Shown here piece by piece: positions 1 through 8,702 of a stretch of DNA of 64,000 bases (position 1 is its first letter; every line of letters begins with the position of its first letter). The notes beneath the pieces were generated by a model, which saw nothing but the letters and a program-made list of their open reading frames with translations, was not told where the DNA came from and searched no databases. Source of the stretch: Acidobacteriota bacterium. Its GTDB lineage: Bacteria > Acidobacteriota > Aminicenantia > Aminicenantales > Saccharicenantaceae. Location of the stretch: positions 228,129 to 292,128 of the forward strand of contig JAQURD010000002.1 of assembly GCA_028749115.1 (NCBI GenBank), in the 5' to 3' direction. The translations under genes were made by a program, and so were the position numbers.

Positions 1-817
1 TTAAAACGAGTTCCTGGTCTGCTTTCTCCGTCCCTTTCAGGTAGCCCATAGCCATCTCTTCCCGGTAAGGCACCATTTGACTCTTAACCACCGCCCTGAC
101 CTTCACCTCGATTTTTCTTTCCAGCATCTGTTTTAAATCATAATAGGTTCTTTCTGAAACCATGAAAGCAAAAGCCGGTTTATCTTTTTCACCAACCCGG
201 ATCGAGTTCCAACCAAGCTGATCCCGGTCATATTCGGGATGGCTGGAGGTACAGGCAATAATGCCTTTGGCGCCAAATTTTTCGACAGCTAGCTGGCGAG
301 CCCTTTCAGGAGAACCATAAACCAGGACAATTTTATCCTTGACTTCTTTTCCCTCATAAAAAGCTTCAGCGTAGCCCGGCCCAGCATCAATCAGTTCAGC
401 GGTAGTATCGGTAGAGGCGCTGCCCGGGCAGACCCCGGCCGGCATTTCTTTTAGGTCAACTAGCTTCTTTCTGGCAGGCTCAACCAGCCAGAGTTCAGCC
501 TGCTCAGCATCCCAGGTTTTAGGACTGGTGGCCGGCAGTTCAATAATAGCCGCCTCGTCGTAACCGTATTCTTTTAGCCTGTCCAGAATGAATCTGGTTT
601 CAAAATAGCCGTTCTGGTATTCTTCAACCGGACGGTTGCGGTTAACTCCTGTCAGATATATTTCATTCTGGAGAGCGAGTTCACCTGAGGATTCGTTGAT
701 GATTTCCTGAAGAACAGAGAGGGGCAGAAGGGTGCGAGGCAACTTTTTCTGAGGCTGAGCCAGAAGAGAAGAACTCAGCCCGAGGATAACCAGTATAATA
801 ATCACTTTCTCTTTCAT
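1..817 (-). CDS. M28-family (PA-domain) aminopeptidase-like secreted protein, truncated by window edge
   Basis: Open reverse frame from ATG at 817: MKEKVIIILVILGLSSSLLAQPQKKLPRTLLPLSVLQEIINESSGELALQNEIYLTGVNRNRPVEEYQNGYFETRFILDRLKEYGYDEAAIIELPA..., signal peptide plus M28 N-terminal/PA-like region. Confidence 0.65.
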   Translation of the reverse strand, partial: MKEKVIIILVILGLSSSLLAQPQKKLPRTLLPLSVLQEIINESSGELALQNEIYLTGVNRNRPVEEYQNGYFETRFILDRLKEYGYDEAAIIELPATSPKTWDAEQAELWLVEPARKKLVDLKEMPAGVCPGSASTDTTAELIDAGPGYAEAFYEGKEVKDKIVLVYGSPERARQLAVEKFGAKGIIACTSSHPEYDRDQLGWNSIRVGEKDKPAFAFMVSERTYYDLKQMLERKIEVKVRAVVKSQMVPYREEMAMGYLKGTEKADQELVL

Positions 818-982
818 CTATCACTCCTCATCTCAGACATAAGAATGGAATTTTATTCTTAAAAACATTTTTAGGCAAAGTCAAAGTTGGATTTGTTTTG
901 GGGTTTCCCTTTTTGTTAAAATAAAAGGGGAAGGCAAAGAGGCTAAGAGGTCATTTCTGAGGAGAATAGAGGAGAATAAATA

Positions 983-1600
983 ATGGCTACTTCACTGGCA
1001 AAAAATATAATAATTGTGCTTCTGGCCATTGATATCATCTGGCTGATCTATATTCTACTTAAGAGCCACGCAGAAAGCCTGGGCAGAGCAATTGTGGCTG
1101 CCCTGGTTCTCGGCGTAATATTCTACTATCTTCAGGCCACCAGCCTTCAATACCTCAGTTTTAAGGCCATAAAAAATGACCTTTTTCCCCCTGAAATTCC
1201 TAATTATTCTTTTACAAAAACCGAGGCCGATACTCAGTATTCGCACCGAACAATTTACACCTTTATGATCGCCTTCTCTGATAACTCAGACGAAACGGCG
1301 GGTAAAGTATCTCCGCCACCCGAACTTAAGCTCAAGATGGACCCCAACGGCCGGACCTTTACTCTGGATGATCCTGAATCTTTAAATATCGTTTTGAAGC
1401 AGCTTAACCTGCCACCTGTCGATAACGGAGCGCCTGAGCTTTCTACTCTGACGGGAAATGCTAATGACCAGGGAATCTACCGCTGGGATGACTACCCCCA
1501 GGGAACTTTGACTGTCGAGAGGTCTCTCTATCAGAACAAGAATACCTTACAGAGTTATTATTGCCTCTCAAGAATTATCATTGATAGCAGTAAATATTAA
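983..1600 (+). CDS. hypothetical membrane-anchored protein
   Basis: 205 aa ORF, two N-terminal TM segments, SD-like ggagaataa upstream. Confidence 0.6.
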   Translation: MATSLAKNIIIVLLAIDIIWLIYILLKSHAESLGRAIVAALVLGVIFYYLQATSLQYLSFKAIKNDLFPPEIPNYSFTKTEADTQYSHRTIYTFMIAFSDNSDETAGKVSPPPELKLKMDPNGRTFTLDDPESLNIVLKQLNLPPVDNGAPELSTLTGNANDQGIYRWDDYPQGTLTVERSLYQNKNTLQSYYCLSRIIIDSSKY

Positions 1601-1799
1601 ATATGTTATTTGCCCCACAGAAAATTATATGTCTCCTCTTTACCCGGTGCCACTGCTTATTCTGACTGTCAGACAATTTCTTATGCCTGAAGACCTGGCT
1701 GCAGCATCCAGCCTGATTAAAGCTGGAGGGATTTACAGCCGACCCGAAATTTTTCATAGCGGCCCAGGCCAGGCTTTAAAAAATCAAGCTAGGCTCTAG

Positions 1800-2891
1800 C
1801 TAACCCTTGTTCTTTTGATTAAGCTGGTTGAAAATCACACCGGCCGCGCAGAAGAAAAGATAAGCTCCAAACAGCAACCAGAGTTTCTTTTTCCCATCTT
1901 TTTCCGGTGGAAGCTTGAAATCTTGATCTGATTGAGGCAGAGGCTGTGGATCCCAGGGGAGATTATAACGTTCAGCTAAACCCCTGATATTCAACAAATG
2001 AATAACGGGAATACCCTGGCCGGCCAGGCGCTGAATCACTCCGCACCGGTCTGGCGGTGGAATCTTTTTTACCCAGGTCAACCCCGGGTCAAGTTCCAGC
2101 ACAGATGCATCCAGACCTAAATTGACAAGGCTTCCACCAATATTTATAAAAGCCCCAATGGGCTGCCCGCCGGCGGCTTCCTGAAACAGGCGGAGATGTG
2201 CTTCCACCATGTTTTTAAGACCATCTGGCTCAAGAAATTTTAATCCTGAGGCCTGAGCCTCCTGTTTCAGTGCCGATTTCAAGTCTTCAGGAAACTCACG
2301 GCCGGAATCGTCTTCTCCACCCCAGGAGACAGCCAGCAAGCAGTGCTGACTAAAGCCCGCCTGCCTCAAGCAACTCTCTATCGACAGCCAGCTAAAATCC
2401 GGATTGTTTGCTCCCCACTGAGAAGCCCCAAGAGAAACAATTACCAGGAGCTTAAGGTTCATGGCCCGGGCAGCACAATAGGAAGCCAGGACAAGTGCCG
2501 GAAAAGAGCTGGAAGCACCTGCCGCCACTACCTGACCTTTTTTTACGCCCGCCTGCCGTAGAAGGCGGACAAGAAGAGCAGATATAGCTGGGTTGGTCGT
2601 AGTCCTTTTGGCTTCAAGTTTACCAAGAGTAGTGGTTAAAGGGCTTGATTCCAGGCCAATTAATCCGGTTCTCATTAAATCAAACTTGTTCTTTTCTGGC
2701 TGCAGACCCTGTTTTTGCTGACAGCTAAATATTTCTTTCATGGCCTGCTGCATTAAGCAGGCAGCTTCAGCTTCATCGGTAGCCAGTTTTCTCCCGGCAG
2801 GCTCAAACCAGACATAAAAGATAAGGTAAAAAACCAGGCTAACTCCCGCCAGGTAGAAAAGTGTCAACCTCTGCAATTTTGCTGTTCGCAT
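1800..2891 (-). CDS. poly-gamma-glutamate system protein (PgsW-like)
   Basis: 363 aa, N-terminal TM, internal AAGASSSFPALVLASYCAARAMNLKLLVIVSLGASQWGANNPDFSWLSIE, adjacent to pgsBC. Confidence 0.75.
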   Translation of the reverse strand: MRTAKLQRLTLFYLAGVSLVFYLIFYVWFEPAGRKLATDEAEAACLMQQAMKEIFSCQQKQGLQPEKNKFDLMRTGLIGLESSPLTTTLGKLEAKRTTTNPAISALLVRLLRQAGVKKGQVVAAGASSSFPALVLASYCAARAMNLKLLVIVSLGASQWGANNPDFSWLSIESCLRQAGFSQHCLLAVSWGGEDDSGREFPEDLKSALKQEAQASGLKFLEPDGLKNMVEAHLRLFQEAAGGQPIGAFINIGGSLVNLGLDASVLELDPGLTWVKKIPPPDRCGVIQRLAGQGIPVIHLLNIRGLAERYNLPWDPQPLPQSDQDFKLPPEKDGKKKLWLLFGAYLFFCAAGVIFNQLNQKNKG

Positions 2892-2894
2892 CGC

Positions 2895-3329
2895 TTAGAA
2901 AAATAACTGACTGAGGAAAAAAGTTAAGACTGAAACAAAAATCAGAGAGGAAAGGACAGGTAATATCTTTTGCCGCTCCAGGGTTGAAGCCAGAATGCCG
3001 GGGACTACCCAGCCAATAACCCTGAGGCCAACCGGTTCAGCCAGGAGATGAGGCAGAGCCAGGCTCCAGGCCTCCCCCAGACAGGCTCCGGCTAAAACCA
3101 TCAGGACAAACCTCCGGCGGCCAAAAATAATAAAATAACGGGACAGTAAACGGTAAATAAGTAACGTCAAGAAAGCTGCAGCCAGAGTAGTCAGCGGGCG
3201 CCAGGGCTGGTTTAGGTAGAGGGCAAAATAACCAGGAACAATCAGTCCGCCAGGAGAAAGGCCAGTAACCTCGGCATAAATAAGAGCCAGAATCAACCCC
3301 AGGAAAAAAGAGCTATAACCTGATGGCAT
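2895..3329 (-). CDS. pgsC: poly-gamma-glutamate biosynthesis protein PgsC/CapC
   Basis: Multi-TM, LSPGGLIVPGYFALYLNQPWRPLTTLAAAFLTLLIYRLLSRYFIIFGRRRF; likely start MPSGYSS, overlapping the pgsB end. Confidence 0.85.
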   Translation of the reverse strand: MPSGYSSFFLGLILALIYAEVTGLSPGGLIVPGYFALYLNQPWRPLTTLAAAFLTLLIYRLLSRYFIIFGRRRFVLMVLAGACLGEAWSLALPHLLAEPVGLRVIGWVVPGILASTLERQKILPVLSSLIFVSVLTFFLSQLFF

Positions 3330-4590
3330 TACCCTTCCTCTCAAGATAATCTATCATTTCCTGTCCAAAGCCGGCAATATTGCCGAGCCCAAAAACTACT
3401 GGCTCAGGTCGAAATGGTGAGCTTTCATCCGAAGAAATGAAAGAAAAATGAGTTAAAATTTCTTTTAAGACAGTTTCCGGTGCCGGATTCTTCTTAGCAT
3501 AAAAAGCCTCAACAGATAGAGATTTTAATTTTTTCCGCAAGTATCTCCGGGCAGCTATTGCGCCAGGACCGGCAAGGGCTAAGCCTGAAAGCTTCAACTG
3601 ACCGCCGGTCATGCTATCTGTTATTACTTTTCCTCTCCAGTTATCCGCCAGAAAATCTACCCACTGTTTAGTGCGGTCTCCCCGATCGCGGCGAAAAGAC
3701 AGCAGGCCATAAACCGGCTGCTTCCACCAGCCAGTGCGTTCAATAACCTTCTGCATAGCCTGTATCGAGGAAAGCGGATCATTAGCGGCAAAAAGACTCA
3801 CAAAGTAAATTTTTCTGACTGTATCTTCAGGATTCACTTCCCACGCCCTGGGACAACCGGCATCAGGCTCCACCCTTTTCATTCCCTGAGTAATTATATC
3901 ATCGCTCAGGCGGCAGAAGCGGAGGACGCTTACCGCCAGCCGGCTGTTGGGTTCAAATTCAGGATAAGGCAACCCAACGGCCAGTTCCTGGCTGGCTGAA
4001 TCTTCCTTGACAGGTATGATCACCGTCCCTTTCCCTTTTGCTTCTTTCAGCATTTCAGGTAAAAGCTCTTCCTCTGGAAGATAGACAGCCTGTCCAGTCC
4101 TGAAGGCTCGAGTAAAAGCCAGAGCAATTTCTTCTCTGGTCTTACCCAGTACCGCGAGATGATCTGGCCTGATATTGCTGACTACCAGTATTTCCGGCTG
4201 TAAAAGATAGCGGCTTTCAGCCCGCAGGCACTCCGGCTGGATACTCATCATTTCTGCGACGAGGTAATCCACTCTTTGTCTGGCAGCCTTTCTGATCAGC
4301 CTTTTTTGTTCCAGAATGGTTGGCTTTCCTCTTCTTTTTATCTCTTCTTCATGCCCATCAGGATAGATGATCACCGGCCTTGAACCCGTAGTTTTAGCCA
4401 CAACCCGGTAACCTGCCTGCCTCAAACTGGCCGTTATTATTCTCGTTATGCTTGACTTTCCCCGTATGCCAGTGACGGCTATCCTGTGCGGAATCTTTCT
4501 AAGGCGGCGGTAGTGGATGAGCGATTCGAAACCAAGATAGATAAGAAAAAACAGAAGAGACAGAATGAGGACTTTGTTCATTTCAAACAC
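3313..4590 (-). CDS. pgsB: poly-gamma-glutamate synthase PgsB/CapB
   Basis: RIAVTGIRGKSSITRIITASLRQAGYRVVAKTTGSRPVIIYPDG (Mur-ligase-like P-loop), N-terminal TM. Confidence 0.9.
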   Translation of the reverse strand: MFEMNKVLILSLLFFLIYLGFESLIHYRRLRKIPHRIAVTGIRGKSSITRIITASLRQAGYRVVAKTTGSRPVIIYPDGHEEEIKRRGKPTILEQKRLIRKAARQRVDYLVAEMMSIQPECLRAESRYLLQPEILVVSNIRPDHLAVLGKTREEIALAFTRAFRTGQAVYLPEEELLPEMLKEAKGKGTVIIPVKEDSASQELAVGLPYPEFEPNSRLAVSVLRFCRLSDDIITQGMKRVEPDAGCPRAWEVNPEDTVRKIYFVSLFAANDPLSSIQAMQKVIERTGWWKQPVYGLLSFRRDRGDRTKQWVDFLADNWRGKVITDSMTGGQLKLSGLALAGPGAIAARRYLRKKLKSLSVEAFYAKKNPAPETVLKEILTHFSFISSDESSPFRPEPVVFGLGNIAGFGQEMIDYLERKGNAIRL

Positions 4591-4707
4591 CAGGCTGCCA
4601 TGGTTGTTCTGATTTTGAGTTTATAAAAATAAAAAAATAACCGCAACCTGAACCATATTTTAGAACCAGATGCCTGGTCATTCTTGATTTTTTGAAAAAA
4701 AGAAAGG

Positions 4708-4731
4708 GAGGGGTGCTGCTTAGCACCCCTC
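4708..4731 (-). terminator. Rho-independent terminator
   Basis: GAGGGGTGCT-GCTT-AGCACCCCTC 10-bp perfect stem; on minus strand followed by CCTTTCTTTTTTT. Confidence 0.75.
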
Positions 4732-4827
4732 TTATTAATTGAAGGAAGGGGGAATGGAAAGAAGGGCAAAGAAGGGCAAAAAGGAGGCATATATAAAATT
4801 TTGGGTGCGCTCATTGTTTTCGGAGCT

Positions 4828-4887
4828 AAAAAGGGAGGGAGAACTTGATATACTCACTGGCCCGCACATTCTCAACTTCTCCCTCCC
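4828..4887 (-). terminator. Intrinsic terminator hairpin of the putative sRNA
   Basis: GGGAGGGAGAAGTTG (4887-4873) pairs with CAAGTTCTCCCTCCC (4847-4833), one mismatch in 15, then TTTTT on minus strand. Confidence 0.7.
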
Positions 4888-4976
4888 GGCTTCAGCCATA
4901 CAATCTATATGAATAAAAGAAAACGTTTTAACTAATTCTTTTATGTATTCCGCTTTTGCCATCTTTTTCATTCCGC
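4828..4976 (-). ncRNA. Putative sigma-54-dependent small RNA, about 149 nt
   Basis: Starts 12 nt after the -12 GC of the sigma-54 promoter (4987-5002), contains a second 9-bp stem ATAAAAGAA/TTCTTTTAT (4913-4921/4936-4944), ends at U5 terminator hairpin. Confidence 0.5.
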
Positions 4977-4986
4977 AAATAATCAC

Positions 4987-5002
4987 TGCAATTTTTGTGC
5001 CA
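4987..5002 (-). promoter_or_regulatory. Sigma-54 (RpoN) -24/-12 promoter
   Basis: Minus strand TGGCACAAAAATTGCA matches TGGCACGNNNNTTGCW at all but one position. Confidence 0.75.
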
Positions 5003-5004
5003 GA

Positions 5005-5024
5005 TTTATTCTGGGGAGAATAAA
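5005..5024. repeat. Palindrome TTTATTCT-GGGG-AGAATAAA abutting the -24 element
   Basis: Perfect 8-bp arms. Confidence 0.6.
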
Positions 5025-5100
5025 AAAATCGTTGGTAAAATATAAAAAATATTACAATCTCCGTAAATAACTTTTACACCTCTTACTTCTGACAGCTACT

Positions 5101-5134
5101 GGTAGAGACCGGCCAACATTTAAGGTAGAGACAG
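5101..5134. repeat. Direct repeat GGTAGAGAC(C/A)G, candidate enhancer-like sites
   Basis: GGTAGAGACCG at 5101-5111 and GGTAGAGACAG at 5124-5134. Confidence 0.35.
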
Positions 5135-5348
5135 ACCAAAACTGGTGCCGGACAGAAAGCGGCGGGTCAGCCTGATTACTTCAAGAGCCGCTAATTCTCC
5201 TCATCTTCTTAATCTCTAGAACCTTCAAGACCTGGATGGGGAAGCCAGAAATAAAATCCTATTTCGGCCAGCCCGGTGGCGTTTAGCATTTTTAAGACTG
5301 TTTATTAAGACTCAACAGAAAGAATAGATGATAGGCTGACCACTAATC

Positions 5349-5726
5349 TCAATCATTTGATGACGGCTCTCCCAGCAGGTCATCAATCGCGCCGGTCAAA
5401 GCCTTAAGATCGAGGGGCTTGATAAAAATATGATCAATATTTAATTTTTGAATTTCATCGGCCTTTATTTGCTCAGGAAAGGCTGAGATCAGAACCACCT
5501 TCCCCTTATAACCCTCCTGCCTGAAGTCTTGAATCATCTTTAAGCCATTTTCCCCAGGTAAACGTAAATCAGCAATAATCAAATCTATTTCCGTCTCTTT
5601 GAATCTTGCCAGGGCTTCAGCTGCATCTCTGGCTAAGTAAACATTGTACTTCGGGATTAAGAGCAAAAAGAAAGTCTTCCTGATAGATTCGTCATCATCA
5701 ACAATAGCAATTCTGTTTTTCTGCAT
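5349..5726 (-). CDS. Stand-alone receiver-domain response regulator
   Basis: MQKNRIAIVDDDESIRKTFFLLL...IIADLRLPGENG...LISAF...IFIKPLDL; start at 5726 preceded by AGGGAG SD. Confidence 0.9.
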   Translation of the reverse strand: MQKNRIAIVDDDESIRKTFFLLLIPKYNVYLARDAAEALARFKETEIDLIIADLRLPGENGLKMIQDFRQEGYKGKVVLISAFPEQIKADEIQKLNIDHIFIKPLDLKALTGAIDDLLGEPSSND

Positions 5727-5747
5727 ACTAACTCCCTTCAAATGCAC

Positions 5748-5763
5748 AGCAGATTTCGTGCCA
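5748..5763 (-). promoter_or_regulatory. Sigma-54 (RpoN) -24/-12 promoter upstream of lone receiver
   Basis: Minus strand TGGCACGAAATCTGCT, 15/16 match to TGGCACGNNNNTTGCW. Confidence 0.75.
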
Positions 5764-5856
5764 GCCGGGCGGCTGATTTACACGGAGAAAAACCTAACCA
5801 GCGAGAAAACCTGTTATAAATATCTGAACATTTGTCAAATTTTTTTACAAGAAATT

Positions 5857-7221
5857 TTATTCCGAAGTAGCAATTTTCAAATCATAATCTCTTATTTTTT
5901 TGTCAAGAGTTGGCCGGGAAATATCCAGGATCTGGCTGGCCCGGCTTTTGCTGCCTTTCGTCGCTTGTAGAACATATTGAATGTATCTTTTTTCTATTTC
6001 CCACAAAGGAACAAGTTCCCTGGTAAGCGGTGGCTGTTCTTCATGTCCGGCAGAAGCGGCAGGTTCAAGCGGCAGATATTCCTTTAAGACAACATCTCCT
6101 TTGGCCAGAATAACCGCCCTGATTAAGGCATTTTCCAGCTCGCGAACGTTGCCTTTCCAGGTTTGATCAACGAGAAAATCCATAACCTCAGGCGGCACTT
6201 TTCTGACATTTTTCTTTAATTCCCGGTTAATTTTTTCCAGTAGATAAGCAACCAGATCTGGTATATCTTCCCGCCTTTCTCTAAGCGGAGGCAGATTAAT
6301 TTCAACCACCTTGAGACGATAATACAGATCTTCCCTGAACTTCCCCTGAGTGACCATGTCCATCAGGTTCTGATTAGTAGCAGCGATGATTCTGGCCTCA
6401 GTCTTAAGCACTTTTTCACCGCCAACCTTCATAAAATCCCTGTTTTCTATCACCCGGAGGAGCTTTGATTGCAAATTGGAAGAGATATCTCCTATTTCAT
6501 CCAGAAATAATGTACCCTTACCAGCTATTTCAAATTTTCCCCTCGTCTCGGTCACCGCATCAGTAAAAGCCCCCCGGACATGGCCAAAAAGCTCAGATTC
6601 CAGCAGAGTATCGGAAATAGCCGAACAGTTGATCACAATAAAAGGTTCATCCCGGAAAGGACCATTGTAATGAATGGCTTTGGCCACCAGTTCTTTGCCT
6701 GTGCCGCTTTCCCCCTGAATCAGAATATTCGTTCTGGTGTTGGCCACCAGGCCAATCAGTTTGAAGACCTCCCTCATCTGAGGTGAACGCCCGATGATAT
6801 TATCAATCTGATATTCTTTTTGCTGTTCTTCCAGGAGATAGCTGACTTTTTGTTCAAGAGCTTTCATCTGGAGGGCTTTGTCTATGGTCAAATCTAGATC
6901 GAGATTATCAAGAGGCTTGACCAGATATTCAAAGGCACCGGCTTTTACTGCTTCTACTGTCGTTCTCATATCATCAAAGGCAGTCATAATAATGACTGTT
7001 ACCTCATGATTTTCAGCCTTAACCTTCTTTAAAACATCAAGCCCATTGATATCCGGCAGTTTGACATCCAGCAGAGCTAAATCCGGCTGGAAATCCCGGA
7101 AAATCCTCAGGCCTTCTTCCCCGCTTTCAGCTCCTTTAACCTCAAAACCCTTCTCTTTGAGATGAGAAAGCAGCGTCCGGCTGACCAGATTATCGTCTTC
7201 TACAACCAGAATTTTAGTCAT
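5857..7221 (-). CDS. Sigma-54-dependent NtrC-family response regulator
   Basis: Receiver (VVEDD, LLDVKLPDINGLDV, VKPLD), AAA+ Walker A GESGTGKE, GAFTDA, LFLDEIGD, C-terminal Fis HTH RASQILDISRPTLDKKIRDY. Confidence 0.95.
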   Translation of the reverse strand: MTKILVVEDDNLVSRTLLSHLKEKGFEVKGAESGEEGLRIFRDFQPDLALLDVKLPDINGLDVLKKVKAENHEVTVIIMTAFDDMRTTVEAVKAGAFEYLVKPLDNLDLDLTIDKALQMKALEQKVSYLLEEQQKEYQIDNIIGRSPQMREVFKLIGLVANTRTNILIQGESGTGKELVAKAIHYNGPFRDEPFIVINCSAISDTLLESELFGHVRGAFTDAVTETRGKFEIAGKGTLFLDEIGDISSNLQSKLLRVIENRDFMKVGGEKVLKTEARIIAATNQNLMDMVTQGKFREDLYYRLKVVEINLPPLRERREDIPDLVAYLLEKINRELKKNVRKVPPEVMDFLVDQTWKGNVRELENALIRAVILAKGDVVLKEYLPLEPAASAGHEEQPPLTRELVPLWEIEKRYIQYVLQATKGSKSRASQILDISRPTLDKKIRDYDLKIATSE

Positions 7222-8702
7222 AAGCTCTTCTCCTTAACCCGGGCTTCATAAGGAAGCCTGATAAGAAAACAGCTTCCCATCCCTTCTTTCTTGACAACTT
7301 TTATAGTTCCTCCATGTTGTTCAACAATCCTGCGGGCATTAGCCAGGCCAAGTCCAGCCCCTGAACCCTTGGTTGTAAAGAAAGGCTCGAAAATGTTCTC
7401 CCAGTCCTTTTCGGGAATACCGCTGCCCGTATCACAGATTTTTATTTCAAAAAATGGCTTTTCCCCTTCTGCCATAAAAGATAGAGAAGCTTCAATTTCA
7501 CCTTCTTCTTCTATTGCTTCACAGGCATTGCGCAGAATATTGAGAAATACCTGGCGAAGCTTATCACCATCCACCAGGGCTAAAGGCAGGTCTTTCTGAT
7601 ATTTTTTTCTCAGGTGAAGACGTTTCCCGGCCAGTGAAGGCAACAAAATTTTCAATGATTCTTCAATAATCTCTTCCAGCTCGAAGTAGTCAAGCTGAAG
7701 AACTGAAATGCGGGTAAAGTTTAACAACTCTTTGATAAACTTTTCTATCTGGTCAATGCCCTCCTGGGCGATTGACAGGTGCTCCTTTTCGATTTCTTTC
7801 AGTCGGCTATTATCAGCCAGCTTCTGAATATTAAGTTTAACTGAAGTTAAAGGATTGCGGATTTCATGGGCAATAGTCGCTGATAATTTGCCAATGGAAG
7901 CCAATTTTTCAGCTTGAACCAGCTTTTTGTTGGCTTCCTGCATTTGCTGCCTGGTCATGTTTAATTCTTCAGTCATCTGATTGAAGCTTTCTGTCAGTGT
8001 TCCGATTTCATCCGAGGAAATCAGAGGGATGTGGTAGCTGAAATCACCCCGGGATATTCTTTTTGTTCCTTCCAATAAATTTTTGATAGGCCTGGTCAGA
8101 CGCCTGACCAGAAGATTAATGCCAATAATGGTCAACAGAATGGCCAGCAGCCCAAAACCAAATAAGGTGATCCTGGAATGGTAGATTCTTTCTTTAACAT
8201 CCTGGAGTTTTAAGCCGATTTTGACCGAACCCCATTTGACGTCTGAACCGGCTACGTAGATCGGGATCTCAATTTGCATTACTTCCTCGGCTTCCCGGCT
8301 GTTCTGCAAATAAATATTCTGATAAAAAACTGCTTCCGGCGGTACCTGGCCTGCGCAACTGGTCTGATTGATAATCTCGGTGTTGCCAGCGATGTTTTTA
8401 CTTACTACCACTGGCCGGCCAAGGCGGTCATAGAAAATGACATAGGCAAGATCATCCCTGATTAGCCCGGCAATATTTTCATCTATTGACTCAAGTTCCC
8501 ACAGGGCAAAATGTCTGGTATTCATTTCAGCTATATATCTGACCATTAGCAAGCCGCGATTCTTTTTTTCTTCATAAATGAATCTGGCTTCCCGCCTTTG
8601 AATTACCGACAATACTCCAAAGATAAGGAAGGCCAGGATGGCTGACATCCAGAAGATCAACTGGGCGTAGATGGATATCCTGAATTTCGGCTTTAGATTC
8701 AT
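7218..8702 (-). CDS. HAMP-domain sensor histidine kinase
   Basis: Two TMs, HAMP (RLTRPIKNLLEGTKRISRGDF), H-box AHEIRNPLTSVKLNIQ, G-boxes DTGSGIPEKD, GAGLGLANARRIV. Confidence 0.95.
   Translation of the reverse strand: MNLKPKFRISIYAQLIFWMSAILAFLIFGVLSVIQRREARFIYEEKKNRGLLMVRYIAEMNTRHFALWELESIDENIAGLIRDDLAYVIFYDRLGRPVVVSKNIAGNTEIINQTSCAGQVPPEAVFYQNIYLQNSREAEEVMQIEIPIYVAGSDVKWGSVKIGLKLQDVKERIYHSRITLFGFGLLAILLTIIGINLLVRRLTRPIKNLLEGTKRISRGDFSYHIPLISSDEIGTLTESFNQMTEELNMTRQQMQEANKKLVQAEKLASIGKLSATIAHEIRNPLTSVKLNIQKLADNSRLKEIEKEHLSIAQEGIDQIEKFIKELLNFTRISVLQLDYFELEEIIEESLKILLPSLAGKRLHLRKKYQKDLPLALVDGDKLRQVFLNILRNACEAIEEEGEIEASLSFMAEGEKPFFEIKICDTGSGIPEKDWENIFEPFFTTKGSGAGLGLANARRIVEQHGGTIKVVKKEGMGSCFLIRLPYEARVKEKSL

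Noticed and set aside
1581-1799. 72-aa + ORF after the 983 gene
   Set aside because: Overlaps the preceding gene end, no family or SD; likely spurious
4578-4814. 78-aa minus ORF overlapping the pgsB leader
   Set aside because: Covers the terminator hairpin and T-tract, low-complexity translation
4735-4986. 83-aa minus ORF MIICGMKKMAKAEYIKELVK...
   Set aside because: Its start lies upstream of the predicted sigma-54 transcript start, and it runs through the terminator hairpin and a low-complexity pyrimidine tract; more likely noncoding
5644-5970. 108-aa + ORF antisense to receiver and NtrC genes
   Set aside because: Antisense shadow ORF over well-supported genes and a promoter
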